From NCBI GenBank assembly GCA_902773005.1, contig CACYCS010000093.1:34444-98443 (forward strand): DNA of 64,000 nt, written 5' to 3'. This document shows, piece by piece, positions 52,956 to 61,189 of the stretch; the stretch's first letter is position 1; each line of letters starts with the position of its first letter. Source of the DNA: an uncultured Erysipelotrichaceae bacterium (GTDB taxonomy: Bacteria > Bacillota_I > Bacilli_A > RFN20 > CAG-826). Both the position numbers and the translations under genes were made by a program. Below the pieces are notes generated by a model that saw nothing but the letters and a program-made list of their open reading frames with translations, did not search any database and was not told the DNA's origin.

Positions 52956-53726
52956 ATGCGAATCATAGCCATCGCCAATCAAAAGGGCGGAGTCGGCAAA
53001 ACGACAACCGCCATCAATTTAAGCGCCTCCTTAGCCCATTTGGGCCGCAAGACGCTTCTTATCGATATGGATCCGCAAGGCAATTCTGGCCGGGGACTAG
53101 GCATCGATATCGCCCTATGCAAAAAGACGGTCTATGAGGCGCTTGCCAAAAACGAGCCTTTGACGAATTGCATCGTTCCGACCGAAGTCGAAAATCTGGA
53201 AGTGGTTCCTTCGAATCTTCGTCTCGCTTCCCTTGAAGCCTCCTTGTACCAAGAACCCATTGAGCATCCATTCCATCTGCTGGCTGGAAAAACGCAGACG
53301 CTGCCCGGAGGATATGATTACATTATCATCGATTGCCCACCTTCTTTAGGAATGCTAAGCCTAAACGCTTTGGCCGCGGCTGACTCTACTATCATCCCCG
53401 TGCAGTGCGAATACTTCGCGATGGAAGCGGTGGCGGCAATCCTATCGACGATTTCCAAAGTCAAAGCATCCTATAACCCGAAACTAAGGATCGAGGGCTT
53501 CTTGCTCACAATGTATGATCCTAGGACCCAACTTGGCACTGAGATTTCCTCTCAGGTTAGGCACCTATTCAAAGAGAACACCTTCCTTACTTCGATTCCG
53601 CGAAACCAATCGATCGCGGAAAGCCAAGCGCGGCAAATGCCCGCATACCTATTCCGACCGACGAGCCAAGGCGCAACATCCTACCTCGCTTTAGCAAGGG
53701 AAGTCATCGATCATGAAGAAAGATAG
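52956..53726 (+). CDS. parA: ParA/Soj chromosome partition ATPase
   Basis: A 256-residue Walker-type ATPase: deviant Walker A KGGVGKTT (10-17), DMDPQGNSG after the second strand, and IIIDCPPSLGML as Walker B. It drives ParB-parS segregation and in Bacillus also modulates DnaA. The ATG at 52956 is chosen because a good promoter ends 6 bases before it; the upstream GTG/ATG-type extension lies in the promoter. It overlaps parB by 14 bases. Confidence 0.94.
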   Translation: MRIIAIANQKGGVGKTTTAINLSASLAHLGRKTLLIDMDPQGNSGRGLGIDIALCKKTVYEALAKNEPLTNCIVPTEVENLEVVPSNLRLASLEASLYQEPIEHPFHLLAGKTQTLPGGYDYIIIDCPPSLGMLSLNALAAADSTIIPVQCEYFAMEAVAAILSTISKVKASYNPKLRIEGFLLTMYDPRTQLGTEISSQVRHLFKENTFLTSIPRNQSIAESQARQMPAYLFRPTSQGATSYLALAREVIDHEER

Positions 53727-54552
53727 GGAACCCATACTATCAAATTCGTCTCTAAGCGACCTGATTGAGAAGTTCTCTCAGGAGGACGTCATCGCGGTCA
53801 TGGAGAAGGAGTATCAGTCCGCTCCGGCGAAGCTGATTCCGATCACTCTTATCGAAGACACCGCCTATGTGCGGGAGGTCCTTTACCCAGAAGATACTAT
53901 CTCGACCTTCGCGGAAGGGCTTCGCGAGAAGGGGTTTTACAATCCTTTGGTCGTCCGCCCAATCGGTGACAAATACGAAGTCATCCTTGGACGCAAAAGA
54001 TTCTTTGGCGCGAAGAAGGCAGGAATCTTGTCTTTGCCTTGCGCGATTGTCAATGTGGGCGACGAAGAGGAACTCCTGATGCTTCTAGCGGATACCCGCG
54101 ACAATCGCAACGCAAACGTTGTCGAGATGGCCTTGGTTTGCGATGCGCTTTCCAAAAAGTTCGGCTATTCGCAGAAGACCTTGGCGGAACTTTCCCATCA
54201 ATCCCGCTCCCAAATCACGAATACTTTGCGCATCCTCCGTCTGCCCAAAAGGGTAAGAAACGATATCTGCCTTGGCAAATTGAGCTACGGCCACGCCAAA
54301 GCAATTGCCTCACTTGAGAACGCTGACCTGAAAGTTGCCCTTCGCCGCATCAAAGATTTCAATTTGTCCGTCCGCGATACGGAACGTTATGTCCAATCTC
54401 TTTCGGGCGCCGCCTTCTTCCATGACGAAGACGCCATCAAGAAGAAAACGAAGGCCAGCGCGGTCGTCGTGAAGAAAAGGTCCTGCACCTTGTATTTTGA
54501 TTCCGAGGAAGAAAAGGACGAATTCCTCAAAAAGCTTCAGACCGATATCTGA
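53713..54552 (+). CDS. parB: ParB/Spo0J-family partition protein with divergent CTP motif
   Basis: A 279-residue ParB-fold protein. The N-terminal domain has the usual order (LREKGFYNPLVVRP, YEVILGRKRFFGAKKAG, LADTRDNRNANVVEMA) and the helix-turn-helix TLAELSHQSRSQITNTLRIL is clear. The CTP-binding motif normally GERRxRA reads GRKRFFGA here, losing the glutamate and the last arginine, so CTP handling may differ from classical ParB. The C-terminal dimer domain is short. A Noc-like role is possible, but only one ParB gene is present in the window. Confidence 0.88.
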   Translation: MKKDREPILSNSSLSDLIEKFSQEDVIAVMEKEYQSAPAKLIPITLIEDTAYVREVLYPEDTISTFAEGLREKGFYNPLVVRPIGDKYEVILGRKRFFGAKKAGILSLPCAIVNVGDEEELLMLLADTRDNRNANVVEMALVCDALSKKFGYSQKTLAELSHQSRSQITNTLRILRLPKRVRNDICLGKLSYGHAKAIASLENADLKVALRRIKDFNLSVRDTERYVQSLSGAAFFHDEDAIKKKTKASAVVVKKRSCTLYFDSEEEKDEFLKKLQTDI

Positions 54553-54599
54553 TTCAGCACTTTTGTTGATTCGGCTGTAGACCAATATATAATATGTGT

Positions 54600-54708
54600 G
54601 CTTCAGGGCGACGAGAATTACGTCGACTGGCGGTTAAAGCCCGCGAGCTCAGATGAGCGTGAACCGGTGTGATTCCGGTGCCAACGGTAAAGTCCGGATG
54701 GTAGAAGC
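54600..54708 (+). promoter_or_regulatory. FMN riboswitch (RFN element)
   Basis: The aptamer is recognised by its conserved strings in order: CTTCAGGGCGACGAGAATTAC, CTGGCGGTTAAAGCCCGCGA, TGAACCGGTGTGATTCCGGTG, CCAACGGTAAAGTCCGGATG and the closing GTAGAAG pairing with GCTTC. It senses FMN and controls the riboflavin transporter gene at 54764. Confidence 0.95.
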
Positions 54709-54728
54709 CACCTCGAATTTGCGTACAC

Positions 54729-54754
54729 GCCCCCTGTCGATTTGTCTAGGAGGC
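54729..54754 (+). promoter_or_regulatory. Expression platform of the FMN riboswitch
   Basis: GCCCCCTG (54729-54736) can pair, with one mismatch, with TAGGAGGC (54747-54754), which is the ribosome site of ribU. The T-rich run TTTTATTTT follows, so this hairpin could act as a sequestor, as a terminator, or both. Confidence 0.55.
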
Positions 54755-54763
54755 TTTTATTTT

Positions 54764-55462
54764 ATGGATGACAGAACCATGGCTATCGTATCGATCGTCT
54801 TGCTTTTCTTGATGTTCGTTACCACTTTCTTGCTTTATTTCAAACTGCGCCCGAATCGGAGTTTCAACCACGTTAGGTTCATTGCTCGCGTTGGCATCTT
54901 CGGCGCGATGGCGACCGTTTTGTATATAGTGCCGGGCCTTACCTTTCAACTTCCCTTTTTCCCGAGCTTCTTAAGCTTCCACTTCGATGAGATCCCCGCG
55001 TTTATCTGCGGGTTCGCCTATGGCCCATTTTCGGGTTTCATGGTCATTGTGATCAAAACGCTTATCAAACTTCCGATGACCTCTACTGCGACGGTAGGCG
55101 AATTCGGCGACTTGATTTTGTCTACGATGTATGTCGTCCCGTGCGCCTTCATCTATAAGAAAATCCGCAACCTGAAGGGTGTAGCAATCGGATTTGGCAT
55201 TTCGACCGTGATCCAAATCGTCGCGGCGATGGTGCTAAACGTCTACGCCCTCATCCCGCTCTATCAAGTGATCGGTCTTCCTTTGGAAATGATCCTTGGC
55301 GCGATTCAAGCCGCTAACCCCGCCGTGCATGACGCTGGATGGGGTTATGCGCTAATGGTTGTGGCTCCATTTAACGCGATGAAAGACGCGATTGTAATCG
55401 TGGTGACCTTTTTGGTTTACCGCTCCATCCACAAGTTCTTGCGATTCGAGAAAATTGACTAG
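54764..55462 (+). CDS. ribU: RibU, ECF riboflavin transporter S component
   Basis: A 232-residue membrane protein with about six segments. IARVGIFGAMATVLYIV at the start of the core and HFDEIPAFICGFAYGPFSG are the RibU signature. It binds riboflavin and works with a shared energising module (EcfA/A'/T) not in this window. The FMN riboswitch and the AGGAGG site before the ATG at 54764 agree. A 30-residue N-terminal segment precedes the core. The later ATG at residue 6 is possible. Confidence 0.94.
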   Translation: MDDRTMAIVSIVLLFLMFVTTFLLYFKLRPNRSFNHVRFIARVGIFGAMATVLYIVPGLTFQLPFFPSFLSFHFDEIPAFICGFAYGPFSGFMVIVIKTLIKLPMTSTATVGEFGDLILSTMYVVPCAFIYKKIRNLKGVAIGFGISTVIQIVAAMVLNVYALIPLYQVIGLPLEMILGAIQAANPAVHDAGWGYALMVVAPFNAMKDAIVIVVTFLVYRSIHKFLRFEKID

Positions 55463-55537
55463 AAAAACGATATTTAAGGTTGTGCACCATAGGGAGTTGG
55501 TGTTTAATGAAGCAGCCTAATTTAAAGGGGGCTTAGT

Positions 55538-55972
55538 ATGTTGACTATCATAATTTTGATTCCGTTTCTTATCGGATATCTGGTGCTTGCCATAATTCTT
55601 CCTCTCATCGCTTTCCTCACCGCGGGGAATGGCTTTGACGGAATTGCTGGCGCTTTTGGTCCTGGCTCGTGGGAAAGGGCGACGGCTTATCTATTCCAAG
55701 GCAGCTATTGGGACCGTTGGTTTGTGATTGGCGCGATCGGGCTATTCGTCCTTCTTTGGATCATCAGCTTCCTCGTTCTTATCTATAAGCATCAGGTTGC
55801 GAAGGCTTTCCTTAGTCTTGTTGGCCTCGCGATTGGGATTCTGGTTGCCTATATCTACATCGCTTGGCAGAATCACGAAGATTTCGCCTTGTGGCAAAGG
55901 ATTCTCATCTATATCCAGCTTGGCTCGACCGCGCTTGCTCCGGTGCCGAATTTCTTCCAGCCGTCCAAGTAA
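55538..55972 (+). CDS. Small membrane protein, unknown function
   Basis: A 144-residue, about four-segment protein with an extracellular loop rich in Gly and aromatic residues (GAFGPGSWERATAYLF). AAAGGGGG precedes the ATG. No family is recognised. It may be transcribed with ribU, but a 75-base gap separates them. A terminator follows at 55986. Confidence 0.7.
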   Translation: MLTIIILIPFLIGYLVLAIILPLIAFLTAGNGFDGIAGAFGPGSWERATAYLFQGSYWDRWFVIGAIGLFVLLWIISFLVLIYKHQVAKAFLSLVGLAIGILVAYIYIAWQNHEDFALWQRILIYIQLGSTALAPVPNFFQPSK

Positions 55973-55985
55973 CTAACTACATATG

Positions 55986-56015
55986 AAAAAGCGACGCGGT
56001 TGTGCGTCGCCTTTT
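55986..56015. terminator. Bidirectional terminator
   Basis: AAAAAGCGACGC-type hairpin: GCGACGC (55991-55997) pairs with GCGTCGC (56004-56010), with T runs in both directions, between convergent genes. Confidence 0.85.
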
Positions 56016-56031
56016 CACTAGTTGGTTAGAC

Positions 56032-56211
56032 TTATTCAGAGATGGCCTGAACGGGGCAATTCGCAATCGCCTCATCGATTTCAGCGTCATCGCCTTCGCC
56101 AATGGCGACGGCTTTTCCTTCATCGTTGAAGTCGAAGGCAGCGGGGCAGGTGCCGACGCAGAGGCCGCATCCGATGCAGGCATCGCTATCGACGGTGGGT
56201 TTCTTAGGCAT
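56032..56211 (-). CDS. Single-cluster ferredoxin
   Basis: A 59-residue protein with CIGCGLCVGTCP near the N-terminus (C12, C15, C18 and C22 around the motif) and a last cysteine in NCPVQAIS. The CxxCxxC...C set binds one [4Fe-4S] cluster. The usual second cluster motif is replaced by an acidic stretch (about 36-47). AAGGAGG lies 7 bases before the ATG at 56211, and a promoter is upstream. Typical of the one-cluster Fer proteins of Bacillus, used as low-potential electron carriers. Confidence 0.9.
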   Translation of the reverse strand: MPKKPTVDSDACIGCGLCVGTCPAAFDFNDEGKAVAIGEGDDAEIDEAIANCPVQAISE

Positions 56212-56238
56212 GGGTTTTCCTCCTTGGAATGCTAATAC

Positions 56239-56266
56239 ATTATAGGCAAATTTTCGTCATTTGAAA
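56239..56266 (-). promoter_or_regulatory. Ferredoxin promoter
   Basis: Minus-strand TTTCAA (56261-56266), 16-base spacer, TATAAT (56239-56244), 27 bases before the start codon. Confidence 0.55.
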
Positions 56267-56381
56267 TAGCAAAAAGTCCCGATAATGAGTTAGGTTTACT
56301 TAACATAAGCTTATCCGAATTTCGCATGCCTATGCTTTGCATAATTGGCCGTGCTTACTTTTCATTCGCCCGCGCGCAGGG

Positions 56382-56387
56382 TATGAT
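56382..56387 (+). promoter_or_regulatory. -10 box for a predicted near-leaderless mRNA
   Basis: TATGAT ends 8 bases before the ATG at 56396, with a weak TTTTCA 17 bases upstream and no ribosome site. Confidence 0.45.
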
Positions 56388-56395
56388 TAACCCCG

Positions 56396-56755
56396 ATGGA
56401 GACACGAACCGAGCGCTACAAAAAATACCGTGAGCAGATCCTTGCGATGCCCGACGATTTCTTTTCGCCGGACGGCACCTGCGTCAAGCGTTTGACGAGG
56501 GAAGAGATCAAGGCCGCCCCGGATTTTGAATCCGCGGGGGACGTGGCTGTAAATTTCGCTTCGAATCAGGTGGACGAACCCATTCGTAATGATAGTTCGA
56601 ATGAACAGGAAAAAGAGAAAAAGCTCACTCCATACACCAAGTATTTGGCGCAGCGGAAAAAGCTCAGAATCGCGAAATTCATCATCGCAGGCTTGGCCTT
56701 TATTGGGCTAATTCTATTCTTCGTATTTTTCGTAGGAGGACCTGAAAATGGATAA
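56396..56755 (+). CDS. Single-pass membrane protein, unknown function
   Basis: A 119-residue protein: a charged cytoplasmic N-terminal 90 residues and one C-terminal membrane segment (FIIAGLAFIGLILFFVFF, about 95-113), a tail-anchor-like layout. The family is not recognised. It overlaps cmk by 8 bases and leads the operon with cmk and der, which suggests a conserved growth-linked role, but function cannot be stated. Confidence 0.72.
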   Translation: METRTERYKKYREQILAMPDDFFSPDGTCVKRLTREEIKAAPDFESAGDVAVNFASNQVDEPIRNDSSNEQEKEKKLTPYTKYLAQRKKLRIAKFIIAGLAFIGLILFFVFFVGGPENG

Positions 56756-57434
56756 GCACCCCATTGCCGTCGCAATCGATGGCCCTGCCGCCGCAGGCAA
56801 AAGCACGATTGCGAAGCGCGTCGCAAGCATTTTGGGCTTTACATATATCGATACCGGCGCCATGTACCGCGCATTTACTTATGCCGTGATTAAGCGCGGG
56901 CTAGATCCGCAAGATGAAAAAGCGTCTTGCTCGATCATTCCCGAAGTCACGATCGACCTCCTCGACGATGGGCGGGTGCTTTGCTGTGGCGAGGATGTCA
57001 CGAAGCAGATTCGCGAGCCCCTAGTTTCGGGTAACGTGAGCTACATCGCTTCCTATAAGGATATCCGTCTTGCCCTTGTCGATATTCAAAGGGCAATGAG
57101 CAAATCGAAGTCCGTCATCATGGACGGAAGGGACATCGGCACCTATGTTCTGCCGGATGCCGATGTGAAGATTTTTCAGATCGCTTCCGTTGAGACCAGG
57201 GCGGAAAGGCGCTACAAGGAAAACATGGAGAAGGGCATTCCAACCAGCTTGGATGACGTCATCGCAGACGTTAAGAAGCGCGATTACATCGATTCTCATC
57301 GCGCGTTCGCTCCGCTTCGTCCGGCTGCGGATAGCGTCGAGCTCGACACCTCGAAGCTCGATATCGACCAAGTGGTGGAAGAAGTCCTCAAGATCATCTC
57401 CGCAAAGACGGGGCTGGAGGTACCATGCCATTAG
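56748..57434 (+). CDS. cmk: Cytidylate kinase
   Basis: A 228-residue nucleoside monophosphate kinase: P-loop GPAAAGKST (12-20), IDTGAMYRA, GRDIGTYVLPDAD and FKR-type RDYIDSHR. It makes CDP and dCDP from CMP and dCMP. AGGAGG precedes the ATG. It overlaps der by 10 bases, an arrangement common in Bacillota, where rpsA sometimes lies between; rpsA is absent here. Confidence 0.95.
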   Translation: MDKHPIAVAIDGPAAAGKSTIAKRVASILGFTYIDTGAMYRAFTYAVIKRGLDPQDEKASCSIIPEVTIDLLDDGRVLCCGEDVTKQIREPLVSGNVSYIASYKDIRLALVDIQRAMSKSKSVIMDGRDIGTYVLPDADVKIFQIASVETRAERRYKENMEKGIPTSLDDVIADVKKRDYIDSHRAFAPLRPAADSVELDTSKLDIDQVVEEVLKIISAKTGLEVPCH

Positions 57435-58729
57435 GGTTAGTCGCGTTCGTCGGGGCGCCTAACGTTGGAAAGTCGACGATTTTCAATCGCATCGTCGGCA
57501 GCAGAACCTCCATTGTCGAAGATACCCCTGGCGTGACGCGCGACCGTTTATACGGGACCGGCGAATGGCTTACGAGAAAATTCCGCGTCGTCGATACTGG
57601 CGGCGTTGAAATCAAAAACGCCCCGTTCCAGACCGAAATCAGGGCTCAGGTGCAGATCGCGATCGACGAAGCGGACGTGATTGTCTTTGTCGTCGATGGA
57701 AAGACCGGGCTTACTGGCGATGACGAAGAAGTCGCTCAGATGCTTTACCGCTCATCAAAGCCGGTGCTTCTTGCGGTAAACAAGATCGATAACGTCGAAA
57801 GGCTTGGGGATGCGGCGGAATTCTATGCGCTCGGATTAGGTGATCCGCATGCGGTTTCTGGCGCTCACGGCATTGGGATCGGCGACTTGCTCGACGAGAT
57901 CGTCGCATTATTGCCTGAGGAAAAAGAAGAGACCTATGAGGGCCAAATCACTTTCAGTTTCATCGGGCGTCCTAATGTTGGGAAATCATCTCTCACCAAT
58001 TCCTTGCTTGGGCAAAGCAGGGTCATCGTGAATTCCCTTGCTGGAACTACAAGAGACTCCATCGATACCCCGTTCCAAGTCAATGACGACCACTTTGTTG
58101 CAATTGACACGGCTGGCCTAGTGAAGCGCGGCAAAATCTATGAGGCAATCGATAAGTATGCGGCCCTTAGGGCATTGCGCGCGATTGATCGTTCGGATGT
58201 GGCGGTGCTAGTCATCGATGCCTCGACTGGAATCATCGACCAAGACCGACACGTTGTCGGCTATGCGCTCGAAGCGAAGAAAGGCATCGTCCTCGTCGTC
58301 AACAAATGGGATCTTGCCCAAAAAGGACAAACGCAGGAATCCTTTACCGAGGAAATCAAATCGAGGTTCAAGTTCGTGGACTTCGCGAGGATTATCTATG
58401 TCTCCGCCAAAACCGGGAGGGACGTGGATGAGATTTTGCCCGCGATCAAGCAGGCGTACGAATCCGCGCAGAGAAGAATCCCGACCTCAATTCTCAACCA
58501 GATCATCCTAGATGCCCAGAACATGAACCCGACCCCGGAGTTCAACCATGGGCGTTTGAAGATCTTCTATTCGAACCAGGTCGCGGTGAATCCGCCGACG
58601 TTTGTGATGTTCTGCAACGACCCGAAGTTCGCCCATTTCTCCTACACCCGCTATTTGGAGAATAGATTGAGGGATAGTTTCGATTTTACGGGCACTCCGC
58701 TCCATATCATCTACCGTCAAAGGAAGTAA
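57425..58729 (+). CDS. der: Der (EngA) double GTPase
   Basis: A 434-residue ribosome-assembly GTPase with two GTP domains: first P-loop GAPNVGKST (about 10-18), DTGG and NKID; second P-loop GRPNVGKSS (about 183-191), DTAG and NKWD; then a KH-like C-terminal domain ending IIYRQRK. Needed for 50S maturation. Full length. Followed by a terminator. Confidence 0.97.
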   Translation: MPLGLVAFVGAPNVGKSTIFNRIVGSRTSIVEDTPGVTRDRLYGTGEWLTRKFRVVDTGGVEIKNAPFQTEIRAQVQIAIDEADVIVFVVDGKTGLTGDDEEVAQMLYRSSKPVLLAVNKIDNVERLGDAAEFYALGLGDPHAVSGAHGIGIGDLLDEIVALLPEEKEETYEGQITFSFIGRPNVGKSSLTNSLLGQSRVIVNSLAGTTRDSIDTPFQVNDDHFVAIDTAGLVKRGKIYEAIDKYAALRALRAIDRSDVAVLVIDASTGIIDQDRHVVGYALEAKKGIVLVVNKWDLAQKGQTQESFTEEIKSRFKFVDFARIIYVSAKTGRDVDEILPAIKQAYESAQRRIPTSILNQIILDAQNMNPTPEFNHGRLKIFYSNQVAVNPPTFVMFCNDPKFAHFSYTRYLENRLRDSFDFTGTPLHIIYRQRK

Positions 58730-58771
58730 TTTTCCGTACTTTTTAGCAAATAATTGTACAATGACAAACTT

Positions 58772-58802
58772 AGGTGCCAAAAATATAGGCACCTTCTTTT
58801 TT
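58772..58802 (+). terminator. Terminator of the cmk-der operon
   Basis: AGGTGCC (58772-58778) pairs with GGCACCT (58788-58794), followed by TCTTTTTT. Confidence 0.85.
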
Positions 58803-58919
58803 GCTTAAAAATTAGCGAACTTTACGAAAAAACATCGATTTTTTAAAAATAACCTTGCACTTTGTTCGATGCCGTGCTACTTTTTCAATAATCAATCAGC
58901 AATAGGAGGAATATTATCC

Positions 58920-59192
58920 ATGAACAAAGCTGAACTCATCGCCGCCGCCGCGGCAAAAGCCGAAGTCTCCCATCGCGACGCTGAAGCCGTCGTCAACGCC
59001 GTTCTCGAGCTCATCGAAGAGAAGCTCGTCGCCAACGAAGAAGTCAAGCTCTCCGGCTTCGGCATCTTCGAGAGGAAGAACCGCGCTGCCCGCACCGGCA
59101 CCAATCCTTCCACCGGCGCCAAGATCGAGATCCCCGCGTCCAACACCATTGGCTTCAAGCCTTCCAAAGGCCTCAAAGAGAAGCTCAACTAA
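58920..59192 (+). CDS. hup: HU-family nucleoid protein
   Basis: A 90-residue HU protein beginning MNKAELIAAAAAKAEVS, with the GFGIFERKNRAARTGTNP beta-arm region that inserts into DNA. AGGAGG precedes the ATG. Standard length and sequence, a single-gene transcript between two terminators. Confidence 0.96.
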   Translation: MNKAELIAAAAAKAEVSHRDAEAVVNAVLELIEEKLVANEEVKLSGFGIFERKNRAARTGTNPSTGAKIEIPASNTIGFKPSKGLKEKLN

Positions 59193-59215
59193 GCTGAATC
59201 AATATTAGGCTAACG

Positions 59216-59256
59216 AAAGCCGTCTGCGATTTCTATGCGCGGACGGCTTTATTTTT
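59216..59256 (+). terminator. Terminator after hup
   Basis: AAAGCCGTC (59216-59224) pairs with GACGGCTTT (59242-59250), followed by ATTTTT. Confidence 0.85.
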
Positions 59257-59270
59257 GGTAGCATTATCCC

Positions 59271-59876
59271 ATGCTTCCAACTTCCTTCCTCGAACTATCG
59301 AATCTATTCGAGCAAAACGGTTTCTCCCTCTATGTCATTGGAGGAACTAGTCGCGACATCCTTTTGGGCATCGATCCTGCCGATTTCGATTATGTGACTG
59401 ATGCGACCCCAGAAGACGAAAAGAAGTTTTTGCCGGACGCTCGTTATGAGTTCGCTAGATTTGGGTCGGTCAAGATTCTCAAGGAAGGCGTTGAAATCGA
59501 TATCACCACCCTCCGCGAGGAAGGGGAGTATCGCGATTTTAGACACCCGTCCTACGTGAAATTCATCAAATCGCCGGAAATCGATTCGCGGAGAAGGGAC
59601 TTCACGATCAACGCGCTTTATATAGATAAGGATGAGAATGTCCTCGATTTCCATGGAGGCTTGGAAGATTTGCAAAAGAAGCGAATCCGATTCATTGGTG
59701 ATCCTGATTTACGCATCAAAGAGGATCCGCTTCGAATCCTTAGGGCATATCGATTCCAGAAAAGGCTTGAAGGATTCCATTTTGACCCCGCAACCGAGGC
59801 GGCATTGAGACGGAATGAAGGCTACCTCGAAAAACTCAATCCAGCCAAGGTAAAAATGGAACGCGAAAAGGAGTAG
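59271..59876 (+). CDS. Short CCA/poly(A) polymerase-type nucleotidyltransferase
   Basis: A 201-residue protein equal to the head and neck of a class II CCA-adding enzyme: VIGGTSRDILLG (about 22-33), the catalytic DFDYVTDA with DxD, SRRRDFTINAL and RIKEDPLRILRAYRFQKR. It stops at about the end of the neck (NPAKVKMEREKE), whereas full enzymes continue 150-250 residues with body and tail for tRNA. dnaD follows 13 bases on, so no lost C-terminal part is nearby. It may be a compact functional form or a specialised nucleotidyltransferase. No ribosome site is seen before the ATG, which lies 3-7 bases after -10-like sequences. Confidence 0.82.
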   Translation: MLPTSFLELSNLFEQNGFSLYVIGGTSRDILLGIDPADFDYVTDATPEDEKKFLPDARYEFARFGSVKILKEGVEIDITTLREEGEYRDFRHPSYVKFIKSPEIDSRRRDFTINALYIDKDENVLDFHGGLEDLQKKRIRFIGDPDLRIKEDPLRILRAYRFQKRLEGFHFDPATEAALRRNEGYLEKLNPAKVKMEREKE

Positions 59877-59889
59877 AATAGTTATTGCT

Positions 59890-60555
59890 ATGGATAACAA
59901 CTTCGCCGGACTTGGAGCGATTGACTTCCGCTACCTGCTCCTAGATTTATACAAACAAGTTGGACTCAGCGAGAACGAACTCGCCGTCCTTTTGATGACT
60001 GACCATTTGCTCCGTCAGGGAAATGACCTTGTAACCGCCGATCTCCTCTCCCTAAAAATGACATTGAAGGTCAAGGAAATCGACGGAATCCTTGCTGGGC
60101 TAGTTAAGCGTGAGCTTCTCTCTTACGAGCAAAGCAAGGACAAACTTCGGACTTCCGTGGAGCCGCTCAAGAAAAAACTATACAAGCTCTTCCAGCTTCA
60201 AATGGCCAAGAACAACCAGAACTTGCTCTCGGCCGATAGGGCGGAAATCCTTTCTCGCCTATATGGCTATTTCGAGCGTCGCCTTAGTAGGACGTTAAGC
60301 CCATTAGAGAACCAAACGCTTTCCAAATGGCTTGACGACGCCTATAGTGAAGAGGACATCAAAGCGGCTCTAGAAAATGCCTTGGCCGCTGGCAAAAGGA
60401 ATTTCAAAGCGGTGGACCGCGCCCTTAGAACCTCTCGCAGGAGAGATGACTTTGAGCAAGAAGGGTTTTCCGGCGTGAACGATTCCTGGGATGCCGATAT
60501 CGCCAGAACGATTGAGATTGCCAAGACGAAATGGGTGAACGATGACGGCGAATGA
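59890..60555 (+). CDS. dnaD: DnaD-type replication initiation protein
   Basis: A 221-residue protein with an N-terminal winged-helix region (LSENELAVLLMTDHLL) and a C-terminal DnaD domain (LSPLENQTLSKWLDD, DIKAALENALAAGKRNFKAVDRAL). It helps load the replicative helicase during initiation and restart. It overlaps nth by 14 bases, the same dnaD-nth order as in Bacillus. A -10-like TAGAAT ends 10 bases before the ATG. Confidence 0.88.
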   Translation: MDNNFAGLGAIDFRYLLLDLYKQVGLSENELAVLLMTDHLLRQGNDLVTADLLSLKMTLKVKEIDGILAGLVKRELLSYEQSKDKLRTSVEPLKKKLYKLFQLQMAKNNQNLLSADRAEILSRLYGYFERRLSRTLSPLENQTLSKWLDDAYSEEDIKAALENALAAGKRNFKAVDRALRTSRRRDDFEQEGFSGVNDSWDADIARTIEIAKTKWVNDDGE

Positions 60556-61189
60556 CGCGAAGATCGCCGATGCTCTGAATGAGCTTCTGCCTGACGCAAG
60601 ATGCGCTTTGGATTTTACTACGCCTTTCCAGTGCGTGGTGGCCGTTGCCTTGTCCGCCCAAACAACCGATAAGTCCGTAAATGAAGTCACGCCTGCCCTC
60701 TTTTCCCGTTTTCCTGATGCGAAATCGATGGCGGAGGCAGACGTTTCTGAGATTGAAAACCTCATCATGAGGCTTGGCCTATACAAGAACAAGGCCAAGA
60801 ACCTTTCTTTGCTTGCTAAGAAAGTGGTGGAGGATTTTGGCGGCGAGATTCCTAATTCGCGCGAAGCCTTAACCTCTTTGCCTGGCGTCGGCATAAAAAC
60901 ATCTAATGTGGTGCGTGCAGAATGCTTTGGCGTGCCTGCGATCGCGGTCGATACCCATGTGGCTAGGGTAAGTTATCGGCTTGGTTACTGCAAAGAAGGC
61001 GAAGATCCCGTCAAGATCGAGTCCATATTGGAGCGTAGATTCCCGAAAGAAAAATGGATTAAGCTCCATCATCAAATCATTTGGTTCGGCAGGCTCGTTT
61101 GCCATGCGCGGAACCCCGAATGCGATAAATGCCCCCTCAAGGGATATTGCCGCTACTTCAAGAAGGTTTCTTCCAAAACCGGCAAGTAG
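60542..61189 (+). CDS. nth: Endonuclease III
   Basis: A 215-residue DNA glycosylase/AP lyase: helix-hairpin-helix LPGVGIKTSNVV with catalytic lysine, catalytic aspartate in AVDTHVAR, and the iron-sulfur loop C-x6-C-x2-C-x5-C at the C-terminus (CHARNPECDKCPLKGYC). It removes oxidised pyrimidines. Starts within dnaD. Its last 37 bases overlap the convergent recU gene. Confidence 0.96.
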   Translation: MTANDAKIADALNELLPDARCALDFTTPFQCVVAVALSAQTTDKSVNEVTPALFSRFPDAKSMAEADVSEIENLIMRLGLYKNKAKNLSLLAKKVVEDFGGEIPNSREALTSLPGVGIKTSNVVRAECFGVPAIAVDTHVARVSYRLGYCKEGEDPVKIESILERRFPKEKWIKLHHQIIWFGRLVCHARNPECDKCPLKGYCRYFKKVSSKTGK

